Source: Selaginella moellendorffii
Taxonomy: Eukaryota; Streptophyta; Lycopodiopsida; Selaginellales; Selaginellaceae
Direction of reading: 5' to 3'
Assembly (NCBI RefSeq): GCF_000143415.4
Contig: NW_003314267.1
Span: 124,001-188,000 of the forward strand
DNA length: 64,000 bases
Both the position numbers and the translations under genes were made by a program. Below are positions 33,501-43,815 of the stretch, one piece after another. The notes beneath the pieces are model-generated. The model worked only from the letters and a program-made list of their open reading frames with translations, made no database searches and was not told where the DNA came from. Position 1 is the first letter of the stretch; every line of letters begins with the position of its first letter.

Positions 33501-35371
33501 TTTCCCCCATCTTCAAGCTAGACACCCAGTGACTCCCGACTGCTGGTGATTTGACGGGTTCGAGTTCTTAAATGGCTTGTTGTACCGTGGGGAGCAGCTT
33601 TACATTCCTAAAGGTGATGCTCGAAGGTTGGTCCTAATGGCGTGCCACGATAGGCCGGCTGTTGGTCACTTTGGCATTACAAAAACCTATGAGTTGGTTG
33701 CACGGGACTTTTGGTGGCCTCACATGGACGACTACATCAAAGCTTTTGTTATCTCCTGTGACACTTGCGCCCAAAATAAGTACCTCACCACCTTCCTTCA
33801 AGTTTGCTTCATTCCCTCTTGGTCCCTTCAGGTCCTTGGGAATTCATCTCTATGGATTTCTTGAGTGATCTTCCAAGTTCTAGAGGCTTCAACAGCATTT
33901 TAGTTGTGGTGGATCACTTCACAAAGATGGTGCATTTTCTACCGTGTACCAAGGATTTTTTAGGTGAGGACATGGCAAAATTGGTATTTAGGGAAATTTT
34001 CCGACTTCATGGGATTCCTGCAGATGTGGTTTCGGATCAGGGACCTCAGTGCATCTCTCATTTCTAGCAATGGTTCTTGCAGCTACTTGGAGTAAAGGCC
34101 AACCTCTCTTCGGCGTATCATCCTCAAATTGATGGACAGTCCGAGCAAACGATTCAAATGTTGGAACAATTTCTAAGGTGCTTCATCAACTATCATCAAG
34201 ATGACTGGTTCAATATCCTTCTCCTTATTGAGTTCTTTTATAACAACTCCATTCACTCCTCATTTCGAGTTTCCCCCTTCTTTGAAAACTCTGGCCAAAA
34301 TCCGAAATTCAATCTCTCACTTCGTTCTCCATCTGAATCCTATTGTTCAAATCCCTGCTCTGAGGCATTTATCTCCAACCTTCAGGAAATCCACAACTCC
34401 ATCTCCTTCCACCTCTATCGTGCTCAGGAATCTCACAAAATATTCGCCAATATCCATCGTCAGGATTGTCCTCTTTACAATATCGGGGATAAAGTCTAGC
34501 TCCTCAGATGAAATATCTCCACCTCCAGGCCATGTCCCAAACTCGATCTCAAATGCCTCAATCCTTTCCCTATCATTGCCATCATTAATCCTGTCACTTA
34601 TCGCCTTGCACTTCCCTCCTCATATCAAATTCACCCGTTTTTCACTCCTCTCTCCTTGAGCCTTATATTCCCAGTCCTATTCCAAATCGGGTCATTCCTC
34701 TGCCTCCACCAATGTAGCATGAGGATGGGTCTGAGTATGAGGTTCAGGACATCCTTGATTCCAAGGTTTCATGGTCTAAACTCTACTATCTGGTAGATTG
34801 GAAGGGTTATGGACTTGAGGAATGCACTTGGGAACCTGCGGACAACCTGATTCATTCTCCTGACCTTGTTCACGACTTCCACTGCCGCTATCTTTCTCGT
34901 CCCAGTCCTCATTCTTTTCATTCTCCATCTCCCATCCCTCAACACCTATCACATCCTCCTCTTCATTCTCATTCATGTCTTCGTTCCACTCGTTCTTAAG
35001 GAGGGGGTGCTGTCAGGAATCCCCCAATTCTTGCCACATTCCTGACTCTCACCGGATTCCTAACCCACAGACCACATTCTTGACTCTCGAGACACTTCCC
35101 TATTCTTGACTCTCTAATTTCCCGTACAATTCCTGATTCTCGAACCACATTCTTGATGATGATATGGCACCTCCTTGACCTTAGCTATATTTAGGCCGTC
35201 CTTGATCCAAGAGTGGTGGAGCTTCATCAACCTATAGTATATAGAGGTTAGCCTTGTTCCATTTCTCCACAATCTAAATCAACTCTAGTCTAAAGCGTTT
35301 TCTTCATCTCCACTTGTTTTTCTCTTTGTCTTCTGCATTTTCCAGTCCTGATCTTGTTGGGGGTCTTGACA
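30556..35371 (+). mobile_element. Decayed chromodomain Ty3/gypsy element (chromovirus)
   Basis: LTRs begin TGTCAGGAATCC at 30556 (5' copy, homologous to about 30838 and then truncated) and 35011; the 3' LTR ends TCTTGACA at 35371. Flanks GTGTG and ATGTG are a near-matching target duplication, and AAGGAGGGGGTGC precedes the 3' LTR as polypurine tract. Readable in order: gag (30947-31375, ACFGEMDRVRAA, FCFGLNNGVKDLL), protease (about 31690, ALLDSGATSCFMD), reverse transcriptase start (32203-32690, VINYRGLNN, FAKIDLHGAYNLIRI), RNase H (32780-33330), integrase zinc finger and DDE core (33590-34400, MDFLSDLPS, VVSDQGPQ, AYHPQIDGQSEQT) and a C-terminal chromodomain (about 34730-34900, YYLVDWKGYGLEECTWEP). 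Numerous stops and a deletion removing the YxDD part of RT near 32695 make it inactive. Confidence 0.9.
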
Positions 35372-35472
35372 ATGTGATCATTGTGAACTTTTTCTGGAGT
35401 TGTTTCCTTGGCAGTGGTCTAAACTTGAGTATGCATCGACGAAAACGTCGATCTTTCCTAAGGGGGGGAGAG

Positions 35473-35970
35473 TGTCGCGAATGTGACTTTAGGTATTGAA
35501 AGTTACCTGTTAGTTAGTCCTTTCGGATATTCTTTCCTTACTGCCACAATGGCAGGAGACTGGTATTGCTAGACCCATTGTTAGTCTCTATTTAAGCTAG
35601 TTGAAAAACTGGTCTTCACATGTGCACTTGATCAAATGAGCATAAGGACAAAATTCCTGAGTGCTAGTAGTTAAGCATATTTAACCTGGTTAGAGAAACT
35701 CATTCGTTGACTTGCACCTGCTAGTTTAGGAACCCCCCCAATATTGAGATTGCTCCCTCAATATTTGCCAAATGATAGGTTATCATATTTGTTAAACATT
35801 CTCGCTATCATGCCCTTTGTGTTAGTCTTATTCTAATCCCAAATACTAATTATGGAAAGTGTCTAGATTTGCTCATTTGGCATATCTATGGAATGTAGAG
35901 ATTGTCTTGAATACAATGGTGTTTGTCCCATGTCCAAATTCGCAATCTAGAGATATTCCATATTTAGTAG
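35473..35970 (+). repeat. Direct repeat / putative 3' LTR of the nested insertion
   Basis: Starts TGTCGCGAATGTGAC right after AAGGGGGGGAGAG, a polypurine tract (35460-35472). Homologous to 17764-18290. Beyond a run of G at 35971-35982 the sequence no longer matches the left copy, so the LTR may extend to about 36475 with a deletion on the left. Confidence 0.7.
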
Positions 35971-36475
35971 GGGGGGGGGGGAGTGGTGGTGGTTCCAAAT
36001 GTATAGTAGGGATAGTGGGTAGGTTGGACATGGCCGACCAACTTGAGGTATAGTTTAGCTCTTGCTTGCATGTTTGTCCTTGTTCTGCATTTGGCTTGGG
36101 TGTAAACCCAAGTTCTATACCATGCTAGATGGTGGAGTACCCATATCCTCGTGTTAGGCCATCAGTACGCTGAAAATAGCACTAGACTTTGTTTGGCTTC
36201 ATTTTGCATGTTGGTCCTGGCATTGGGATGCTAGATGCTCTAGAACTGTTCCAAGTCACTTCGTGCTTCTATGTTCTAGAACTGTTCCAAGTTGCTCCTT
36301 GGGCCATATACTCAGGAATTGTACTGTGGTCCAATTTCGTCACTCCTTGGCTCTATGTTTGGGAGTTTGGCACCATTCCTTTGTTCAGTGGCCTAAGGCT
36401 TTGAAACTTGGGTTCCGTGCCACTATCCTTTGGATATGTGGCATATGGAGGGTTTAGATTCTACTTCGTGATTAT
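35971..36475. other. Unassigned sequence between direct repeat and gypsy RT
   Basis: Contains two adjacent copies of TTCTAGAACTGTTCCAAGT-like sequence (about 36239 and 36274). No coding similarity seen; possibly the remainder of the outer LTR. Confidence 0.4.
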
Positions 36476-36479
36476 CCTA

Positions 36480-37510
36480 TGGTAAATCACCATAAGACAA
36501 AGGTAGAAACCACATGCACTACAAACTTTAAACCAACTTCTCATAATTGATCTAACAGTTTACAAACATCATGGACATGTTCCTCTCATGTCCCCTTTGA
36601 GTGGATCAAGATATCATCAATAAGGTTAGTAGTCACCTCCAGTATATCGTAAAGAACTTCATCCATTATCTGCTAGAAAGTCGCTAAAGCATTATTCAAA
36701 CCAAACAACATCACCAAAAACTCATATAAACCAAATAGTGTATGAAAAGTAGTCTTCAGAAAATATCTTCTTTCACCATCGGTACTTACTAGTACCCAAA
36801 AGCAAGATTTAACTTGGTGAGTTAACAACTTCTCCCCTGATGATCCAAAAGATCAACAATGTGAGGAAGAGGGTACACATTTGGGATCGTCACTTTGTTT
36901 AACAGATGATAGTTGATGCAAAAATAAATACTCTTATCAGACTTCATCACAAGATGAGGTTCACATGCCTAAGGACTCTGCGACTTTCGAATAACACCCC
37001 CAACATCTCCTTGACATTTACATGTAAAATCTTGATGTTTTTGGGTGACCGATGACAAACAAGAACCTTGATTGGATGAGCATCCCTAGTTGAAATGGAT
37101 AATATGTGACAATTTTGGCCTTAGACAATAGGTCAAATTCAAAAAGATCAGCATACTTCTTCATAACCCAGTCAACCGCTACAACACAAAGACCGTCAAA
37201 GGGATCAGAAAAGGGAAGAGCAAAATAAAATGAAAACATAATAGGAAGTAATGCGGAGAGAAAAGTAATGAAAGTAGAGGTAGAAGTAAAGGGATGAAGA
37301 AGTATAAAAGTGAGAGGACTAAATAAATATAAAGAAGTATAAGACAAGGGGGAAAAGCCTCAAAATCACATTTGGCATGATTGCATTGCAATCAATCCAT
37401 ACTAAGGATGAGGTCAAAAGCTTCATTTGGCACCACCTGCAATGACTACAACTCAAGCTCGAAATCGCCCACATGCACAACTAAGTCCACCTTATCCCAT
37501 GCAAATGTAT
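36480..37510 (-). mobile_element. Gypsy protease-reverse transcriptase remnant (split element, middle part)
   Basis: On the minus strand: a protease end (LQVVPNEAFDLILSMDCN, compare DLILGMDWL) near 37480-37390, then reverse transcriptase pieces (FGLYEFLVMLFGLNNALATF and LIDDILIHSKG, the YxDD box with Leu for Tyr) near 36760-36590, interrupted by stops and frameshifts. It continues as RNase H at 17763-17450 and its 5' side lies beyond the solo LTR at 37511-38653. Confidence 0.8.
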
Positions 37511-38653
37511 TGTAAGCCACAAATTTTTCCTTTCCAATTTGCCAGCTTACCTCGTCTATCCGACCAACTCTGCCTTGGCTTGTGCTAAGTTCCCTCGCCA
37601 AGGTTCTTGCCTATGGTACCAGCTCCTACTTGGTCCTACTTGGTTTCAGCTACTCACTGCACGAGCAACGGAGTGTTAGCCATCCATCTACGGATTCCCA
37701 AATCTCTCCCAATCCCCCTCCCCGGGTTAGACTGGACTTAAGGTTCGGCTACACTCCCCGCAGGCACAAGCAGCCAAGCACACCAAGCCTCCAGATTCCT
37801 AACACCCCTTGGTACCACAAGACTTGATCATGGGACCCTTTAAATCCCAAGCCTTGGGTGCAGCACTTGCTTCGGGACGTCGGGGCGAAACACCGTGGCC
37901 TAACGGCCCGGTATGGGTACCTTTACCCCCCCTTTTCCATCCCGAAGGGAAGGCCCAAGCCCCCGGAAGGGCGAGGACCAATGAGCCACTAGGTACTCAA
38001 GTGGGGCACCACTCCACCTAAGCCGGGAGCACTGCAGTCGGTTTCCCTTTCGGGAGTGGGAGCTGCTCTTGAGCACTTCCTTGGATGGCCCCTTGGGCAC
38101 CAGCCAAGTCCATGCTCACTCCCACCCAAGGCCCCTCGGTCCCAGTCTCAACCTCAAGTCGGTTTGGAAGCCCAACTAAAGAGTCCCTTCAAAACTGATT
38201 CCTGGACCTCACTATCCCTACTATACTTTTGGAACCCCCTGCAGCCCCCCCCCCCCCCTGGGAGACGCACGCTTTGGGCTTTCACCCCTTGACCCGTATT
38301 AGTATTTGGACTTAGTCTCTGGCTCGATCTCGGACCCAATTTCGGATCCGACTTCGGATTTGGTCTCGGACTCGATCTCGGACTCGATCTCGGACCCAAT
38401 CTCGGACCCGACCTCGGACTCGACCTCGGACTCGGTCTCGGACCCGATTTCGGATCTCGGACTCCGTCTCGGACTCGAACTCGGTCCCCGAGTCGGTCTC
38501 GGACTCGATTCCGGACTCTATCTCGAACTCGGTCCTAGAGTCGGTCTTGGACTCGATCCTCGACTTGGTCCCATCCGATGAACTCTTTGTCATTTTGGTC
38601 AAGCTTTTGGGGATCCTTTAGCCTACGACATCTCGGGGAGTCGGTTCCTTACA
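37511..38653 (-). repeat. Solo LTR (LARD-related) with perfect TGTAT target duplication
   Basis: 1,143 bp with inverted ends TGTAAG...CTTACA, flanked by TGTAT at 37506-37510 and 38654-38658. It shares the overall plan of the LARD LTR (ACTATACTTTTGGA, GGGAGACG, TTTGGGCTTTCACCC, then a CTCGGACTCGATCTCGGACC array at 38310-38560) but differs in most other sequence, so it is a sister family. Inserted into the minus-strand gypsy element. Confidence 0.85.
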
Positions 38654-38658
38654 TGTAT

Positions 38659-40072
38659 GTGTATAGCTGTTGCCATAAAAAATGAAAAAAGGCTCTACCG
38701 CACAACACAAATGTAAATGGCAACATATGGCAATAGGTTGTGCAATAAAAGATAAATTGGAATTTATATCAACCAACACAGAGAAAATAAAATGAGACCT
38801 TTTATTATAAAAACAAGTTTGAAAAGTAAACACTAGATGAACTGGTGCCAAGTGAACCCTATGATGATACTCCCAAGAGAAAAATGGAAGGGTTACTGAC
38901 TTATTCACGCAAAGTCCCTCCATTACTCATATAACTCCTTATTTTTCAAATGCATCTTGGTGTCCAGACCTTCTACTATAATAGCATTAATAAAATGTTG
39001 TTGACGCCAAGGTCTCCACCCAGGAAATGGAGGCTGCCAATATGGAAAATGCCAACAACACTTATAAATATGACTAACTTCATCACACACTTAGCAACGA
39101 ACATTATGGCCACAACCACATCCTTGCCTTTGTCCTTAAACTCGAGGAATAGCAGCACCAACCTCTATTGGAACAGAACCATTTCCCATAGGAAGTGGAG
39201 CTGAAGGATATACATCAAAAAGTGGAAGAGGTGACGTCTTATGACGTTGTGCCAGTGAAGGGCATTGTCAAGGGTGGCTTGAGCAAGTGCATGACAAATC
39301 CTACAAGATCTTAACAAAGTGTTAATCACAACATTCCTAGCTTGATTCGCTCTGATATATTTGGCTTTACACGAAGTAAAAGGCTTCGGAAATAAATGCC
39401 AAATTGCATCACCTACTTAAATGGCATTTAATGAAGATGATGCAATTGTTGGAAAGTATTATCACAATTGTCAACATGTCCAAATGCATATTTGAAGATG
39501 TCCAGGAAAATACTTCAATCTTCATGAGTGGCTATGCTCAAAATATTATACCACTACAGCACCGTCCCTTGGAGACATGTAAGAAATTCACATAAATGCC
39601 ATGATATGTGGCAATCACCATGAAGTGATTAAACTAATGGTACACATCATCCCTAAGATTCCCATGAAAGAGCTCTGGCCGAACACAAGGATTAGCACCA
39701 AGTGTAGAAGAAGTTATACCATGTGTCGTGAATACTACTATCAACTTCATTTAATTATTTAATTGCAATTGCATAACATCGAGTAATTGCACCAATTGTT
39801 ATTCCAAAGTCAAATGAGGAGAATATTGTTGCTTTGCCATGAACATGACTAAAAGGAGAAGAGCAAAAAAAAAGAAATGAAAAAAAACTAGAAGGAAAGG
39901 GAGACAATGGAAAAAGCTAAATCTAAATCAAAATTCTAAACGGAAAAAATAAAAGAAAAAAATTGGAAAAAACTAGATCTAAACAATGTAAAAGTTATAT
40001 TTAAATCAAAATTTCAAATCCAACCACTCCTTAGGGACAATCAAAAGTGGTCCTCACCTTCACTAATGTAAA
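38659..40072 (-). mobile_element. Gypsy gag-side remnant (split element, 5' part)
   Basis: AT-rich, on the minus strand, between the solo LTR and a type-Y LTR at 40073-40229. The part next to the LTR (about 39840-40070) resembles the leader of the gypsy remnant at 13250-13400 (repeated TTTAGATCTAG/TTTAGATTTAG blocks). Only short broken ORFs remain. Assignment rests mainly on position and the LTR. Confidence 0.55.
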
Positions 40073-40229
40073 TGCATGGAATATAGAAATGAATGTAGAA
40101 AATATACATATCAATTAACCTAAAAACTTTAATTTATATACAAAAGTAATTGATTTATATTGAAACTAATCTGACAACTACCAAATCCCACTACATTAAT
40201 ATTAATATACACCATACACTTGGACGTCA
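40073..40229 (-). repeat. Type-Y LTR (inverted copy), 5' LTR of the split gypsy element
   Basis: On the minus strand begins TGACGTCCAAGTGTA and ends ATATTCCATGCA; homologous to 16352-16515 (shared TATTAATGTAGTGGGATTT and TGTCAGATTAGTTT). Confidence 0.75.
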
Positions 40230-40395
40230 TTGAGCTATTTAAAAATGCTATGAAATTAATGAAAAAAAAAAAACTTTTACATAAGCACAAAATAGTTGTG
40301 TTGTATTACTAAAATATCTTTAATAACTTTGTAAGAAAAATATGAGTATCGAAAACAAAGAGTGTACAAAGAGAAAACGCTGACCAAGTTTGGAG

Positions 40396-41477
40396 CTAAT
40401 CGGTTAAGATGCAGCGTGTTGGAGATCCGTCTGAGCCAACCAGCCGAAGAGGGAGGCAGTGTAGCGTGTACATTCCAGTGTCCACATTGTCAAGGTTGAG
40501 TCCTTCCACAAGGATCACTCCCTGTTCATTAGTTCACGACTTACTCGAAGATATCCAAAATAAGAAAATAACAGTCCATTGTTCCTGACCTTCCTTAGAA
40601 GAGCCTTGTGACTTCTCGCTAGAGCTTCATAAACTGCAGCGGACAAGTAATCCACTCCTAACGAAACTTGTTTTAAGGATCCTTGGAGCAAAACTTGGAA
40701 TGAAACATTACCAACTAGTTTGAGTTGAGTTTTCTCGGCTATATACTCGGCCCCTTCTCCTGTGATCGCCGTGTAGTCAGTCACAAACTCTGGATTCCAC
40801 ATGAGCCGCCTGTATGAAACAAGTTACCAATCGCCTGAAACTTGAGAGATTTTCACCTGTCCGTGTTTAAAGTTCTAAAGAGAACACGCTTTACACCTTG
40901 AGGAACTATGTCCTTGATCACACTCCCTGGTTTATACGTGAAAAGAATCAAACAAAGTAAAACATGGAACTTGAAAGTTGCAAAGCCAGACCTGATATAT
41001 TTGTTTCTCTGGGAGCTTCCACAACCAGCACTGGCCCTGGGAGAAAGAACAAAAAAAAAAAAAAAAAAACCATCAGCGAAAGCTAGAAGCTCGATCGATC
41101 CACACTTAACCATTGAGAATGCCGAGATCCAAACCATTGCTCGTGTCCACCCCAGCAAGGAAGGCATCCTCCAAGAAGTGGCTGGGCGAATCGACGTGCG
41201 TCCCCGTGTGCACGCCCATCTTCTTAAGCTCGGAAGCATTGGCGATGGATCCATTGGCAATGCTCTCCACCTGATGGACGAGCTTCCCCAGGCCCCTGTG
41301 GAAGGAATCCCAAACCGGCAGCCCTTCCCTCAATGAATGCGTAATATCGATGATCCTCGCGTTCCTCGCGCCACTGCCGCTGGTGCTCATCGCCCAGCCG
41401 CACCATTGCTCGCTCTGGGCGATCGATTCGGCCCCAAGAACAAGAACAAGGGTTAGAACGATCGCGCAAAGCTCCAT
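40396..41477 (-). CDS. Cyclase-family protein (kynurenine formamidase-like fold)
   Basis: Six exons: 41111..41477, 40992..41036, 40857..40926, 40712..40809, 40590..40657, 40396..40521; 774 nt, 257 aa, typical for plant cyclase-family proteins (Arabidopsis CYCLASE1-3). The N-terminus is a hydrophobic signal peptide ([20 protein letters not shown]), so it is probably secreted or in the endomembrane system. The metal-binding signature is intact: [13 protein letters not shown] (about residues 90-102), with [19 protein letters not shown] ahead of it, [26 protein letters not shown] and a C-terminal [23 protein letters not shown] poly-T run lies in the intron at 41037-41110. The exact reaction in plants is not established; bacterial relatives are arylformamidases. 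Divergent from SDH5 (142 bp between start codons). A scrambled copy of its last exon is at 11034-11152. Confidence 0.9.
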
Positions 41478-41619
41478 CGCGAACTAGAACTGTAGGAGGG
41501 AAATTAGTTTAAGGCACACAAAGCTCCACGTAGACACTGCTCGTCGCGAGATTCGATCAGACGACGTCAATAAACAGCAAAATTAGGGTTCTTGCACAAT
41601 TAGGGCTTTTTTCACTCTC
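41478..41619. promoter_or_regulatory. Shared divergent promoter region, cyclase and SDH5
   Basis: 142 bp between the two start codons, with a telo-box (TTAGGGTT, 41583-41590) and a second TTAGGGCT, common in plant genes for organelle and translation proteins. Confidence 0.55.
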
Positions 41620-42422
41620 ATGGCATCGTCACTTAGCGCATTGCGTCACTGGCGCGCGTTTGCTTCTCCCAGCTCCCGGATCTTCGATCGCCAAGGATCA
41701 TCAGGTACTAGAGTTTTCTGGAATTCCAATGGCGCCCCGAAATTTATGTTGGAAATGCCGCAGTAGCTGCGAGTAATCTGTGGAGGCGCGGCTTTGCCAC
41801 GGCGGGGACGATCCCAGAGTGCTCGGATCCGGCCATAAAAAAGGCATTGAAGCAGCTCTACGCGATCAACTGGTACGATATCGATGAGAAGACGGCCAAC
41901 ATTGTCGAGGAGACTTTGAGCACCGGCGAGGGTACCGCCGATCACACCATTCTCAAAGATACGTGGTCGTCCGCCCGTGCGGTGGAGACGTTTTATGGCA
42001 CTCTGGACGCGCTGAGGAAGTCCATCGACGATTTAATGGGATTGTCTGGAGAGGTACGTTTCATTGTTTCTGGGGGGGAGTTCTTGGGCATGACTTTGGT
42101 TTTTGGTACTCTGTGAAGAACACTGGACCTCTTCCTGACCAACACCAGCGTGCTTTGGAAGCGGTACACTCCAAGTACGTGAAGTACCTGTCGTCCTTTG
42201 GAGAACACGAGCATTCCTTGAAGAAGAAAGTGGAGCTGGAGCTGGGAAGTACGCTCGTCCTCCTCAAACAAAGAGTCTCCGGGCTTCCACCGAAGTGGGG
42301 AGATGTAAGTTCGTGTTTTCTTCATTGGTTTCTTACGTTTAGATATGGAACTTTGTGTTTCGCAGGTTGGCTTGCTTGGTACTTCAGGACTTAGTGGCTC
42401 GTATATCGAACAGAGGGAATGA
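41620..42422 (+). CDS. SDH5: Succinate dehydrogenase subunit 5, mitochondrial (SDH5)
   Basis: Plant-specific accessory subunit of respiratory complex II in the inner mitochondrial membrane. Exons 41620..41704, 41764..42053, 42149..42304 and 42366..42422 give 588 nt (195 aa). The N-terminus looks like a mitochondrial presequence (Ser/Arg/Ala-rich, ending RRGFATAG). The mature part matches remembered Arabidopsis SDH5: a VETFYGTLDALRKSIDDLMG block (compare VEEFGGILTSLKMEIDDSIG), YVKYLSSFGEHEHSLKKKVE (compare YAAYLDSFGPEENYLKKKVE), LKQRVSGLPPKWGD, and the diagnostic C-terminus LGTSGLSGSYIEQRE. At 195 aa it is shorter than AtSDH5 (about 257) mainly at the N-terminus. A piece of exon 2 has been copied to 62293-62436. 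Confidence 0.93.
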
Positions 42423-43815
42423 CTTCTTCCGGTTAACAAGCAATAAAAAAGTCCGAGTGAGCGTATTCTCTTTCCATCTCTTGACAGATTTGAGTTCTCT
42501 GGATCTTCCAGCACACAGGATTCATGGTGTCATCCATTCGTTGCAACTCCCACGCAACTAACCAGACAAAAATACGTGTGCTCCAGACAGGATTTCTACA
42601 CACTTTCATGGTGGTTCTCCAGAGGGACCACGGCTTTTTCGTCGGGCTACAAAAGCAAACTTTCTGCGAGGTAAGACTCCGTCCTAGTTTGTTTTGTGTC
42701 ACGCTATTCGCACTGCGTTACAGGAAGGACGATCGACCCAACAGCATTGCTCGAGCGCTAGCGACGCGAATTTAAGCAGCGAGAGAAAAAAGTTTCATCT
42801 CTATCACTGCTCGAGAGATTCCTGGCTTCACCACCGCCCTCTACGTCCTTTAACCTTTTTTTTTCGTCTAAAGGTTTTAAGACTCGAGGTCTCGTTTTCA
42901 CTGTGAGGCACCCTCGACCACCATAGCCTGGGATGTCGACTCGTCCATACGCTGACGTGGCGGGAACGGTAAAAAGTGAAGCTTTGGTAAAAACGAGGGG
43001 AACTCACACGCTATACGTATAGCAACGGATATAAATCTGTGTGTCAGTACCTTATGGTTGGGTGGATTGTGTGTGCTTGGGAAAATTTTGGAAACCATTC
43101 CAAAGTTTGCTATAAATCGTATTGATGTTGATGTTGGAAAATAAAAAATTCGTCGCGTAGGCATTGTAAAGAGCTTTGCTCTTTCATGTGTTGTGATGTT
43201 CTATACGCCGGGAAAGAGATGTCCAGTTCCAGTCGCTACAGGGCTCATACGCGTGATATACGCTTGGTAATACATCCCATGCCAGCCAATCTCCCCAGAT
43301 GTTAAAGAAACGTTATATTGATAGGAAAATGGTCATGCATTAAATCACACAACATAGTTCATTTACATTTCACTGGCATTGATAAACGGTCTTGGATCGC
43401 CTCCGTCCGAGCTCCAGGCCATCGTGGCCGTCACCGCCGGCTGCCATCCTGTCCGTGCGATCGCACGGTGGAGGGTCCGCCACGTAGTCACGGCCCGGCC
43501 TCCTAGAATGACGTGAAGAACGCCCTCAAGGCGAAAGAGAGAGAAGAAATATTTCAAGAAAGTGTGGAATGGAGGAAGGATGAAGCTTCAATCCATTCGC
43601 GAGGGGTTTTGCGTCGATCGAGACGCCAGCGGCGCGCGCCATCGCCATGAGGAGGCGCGGTGGAATCTGCATGTCGATCGCCGGCACGGAGATTTCCTCC
43701 AGGTATGGACGCGATTCCTTGCTCGAAAATGTGACATTCTATGATCCTGACCAGCTCCTGCGCTGTTCTTGCCGATCGATCGGCAGTTCTTGCCAGCCGG
43801 CATTGGTGATCGGGC
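42423..43815. other. Intergenic / UTR region, no certain gene
   Basis: 42423-42700 is probably SDH5 3'UTR. From about 43395 the sequence becomes GC-rich (CGATCG repeats) and probably belongs to the 5'UTR of the receptor kinase; a 64-codon minus-strand ORF (43363-43557) and short plus-strand ORFs here show no recognisable similarity. Confidence 0.4.
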
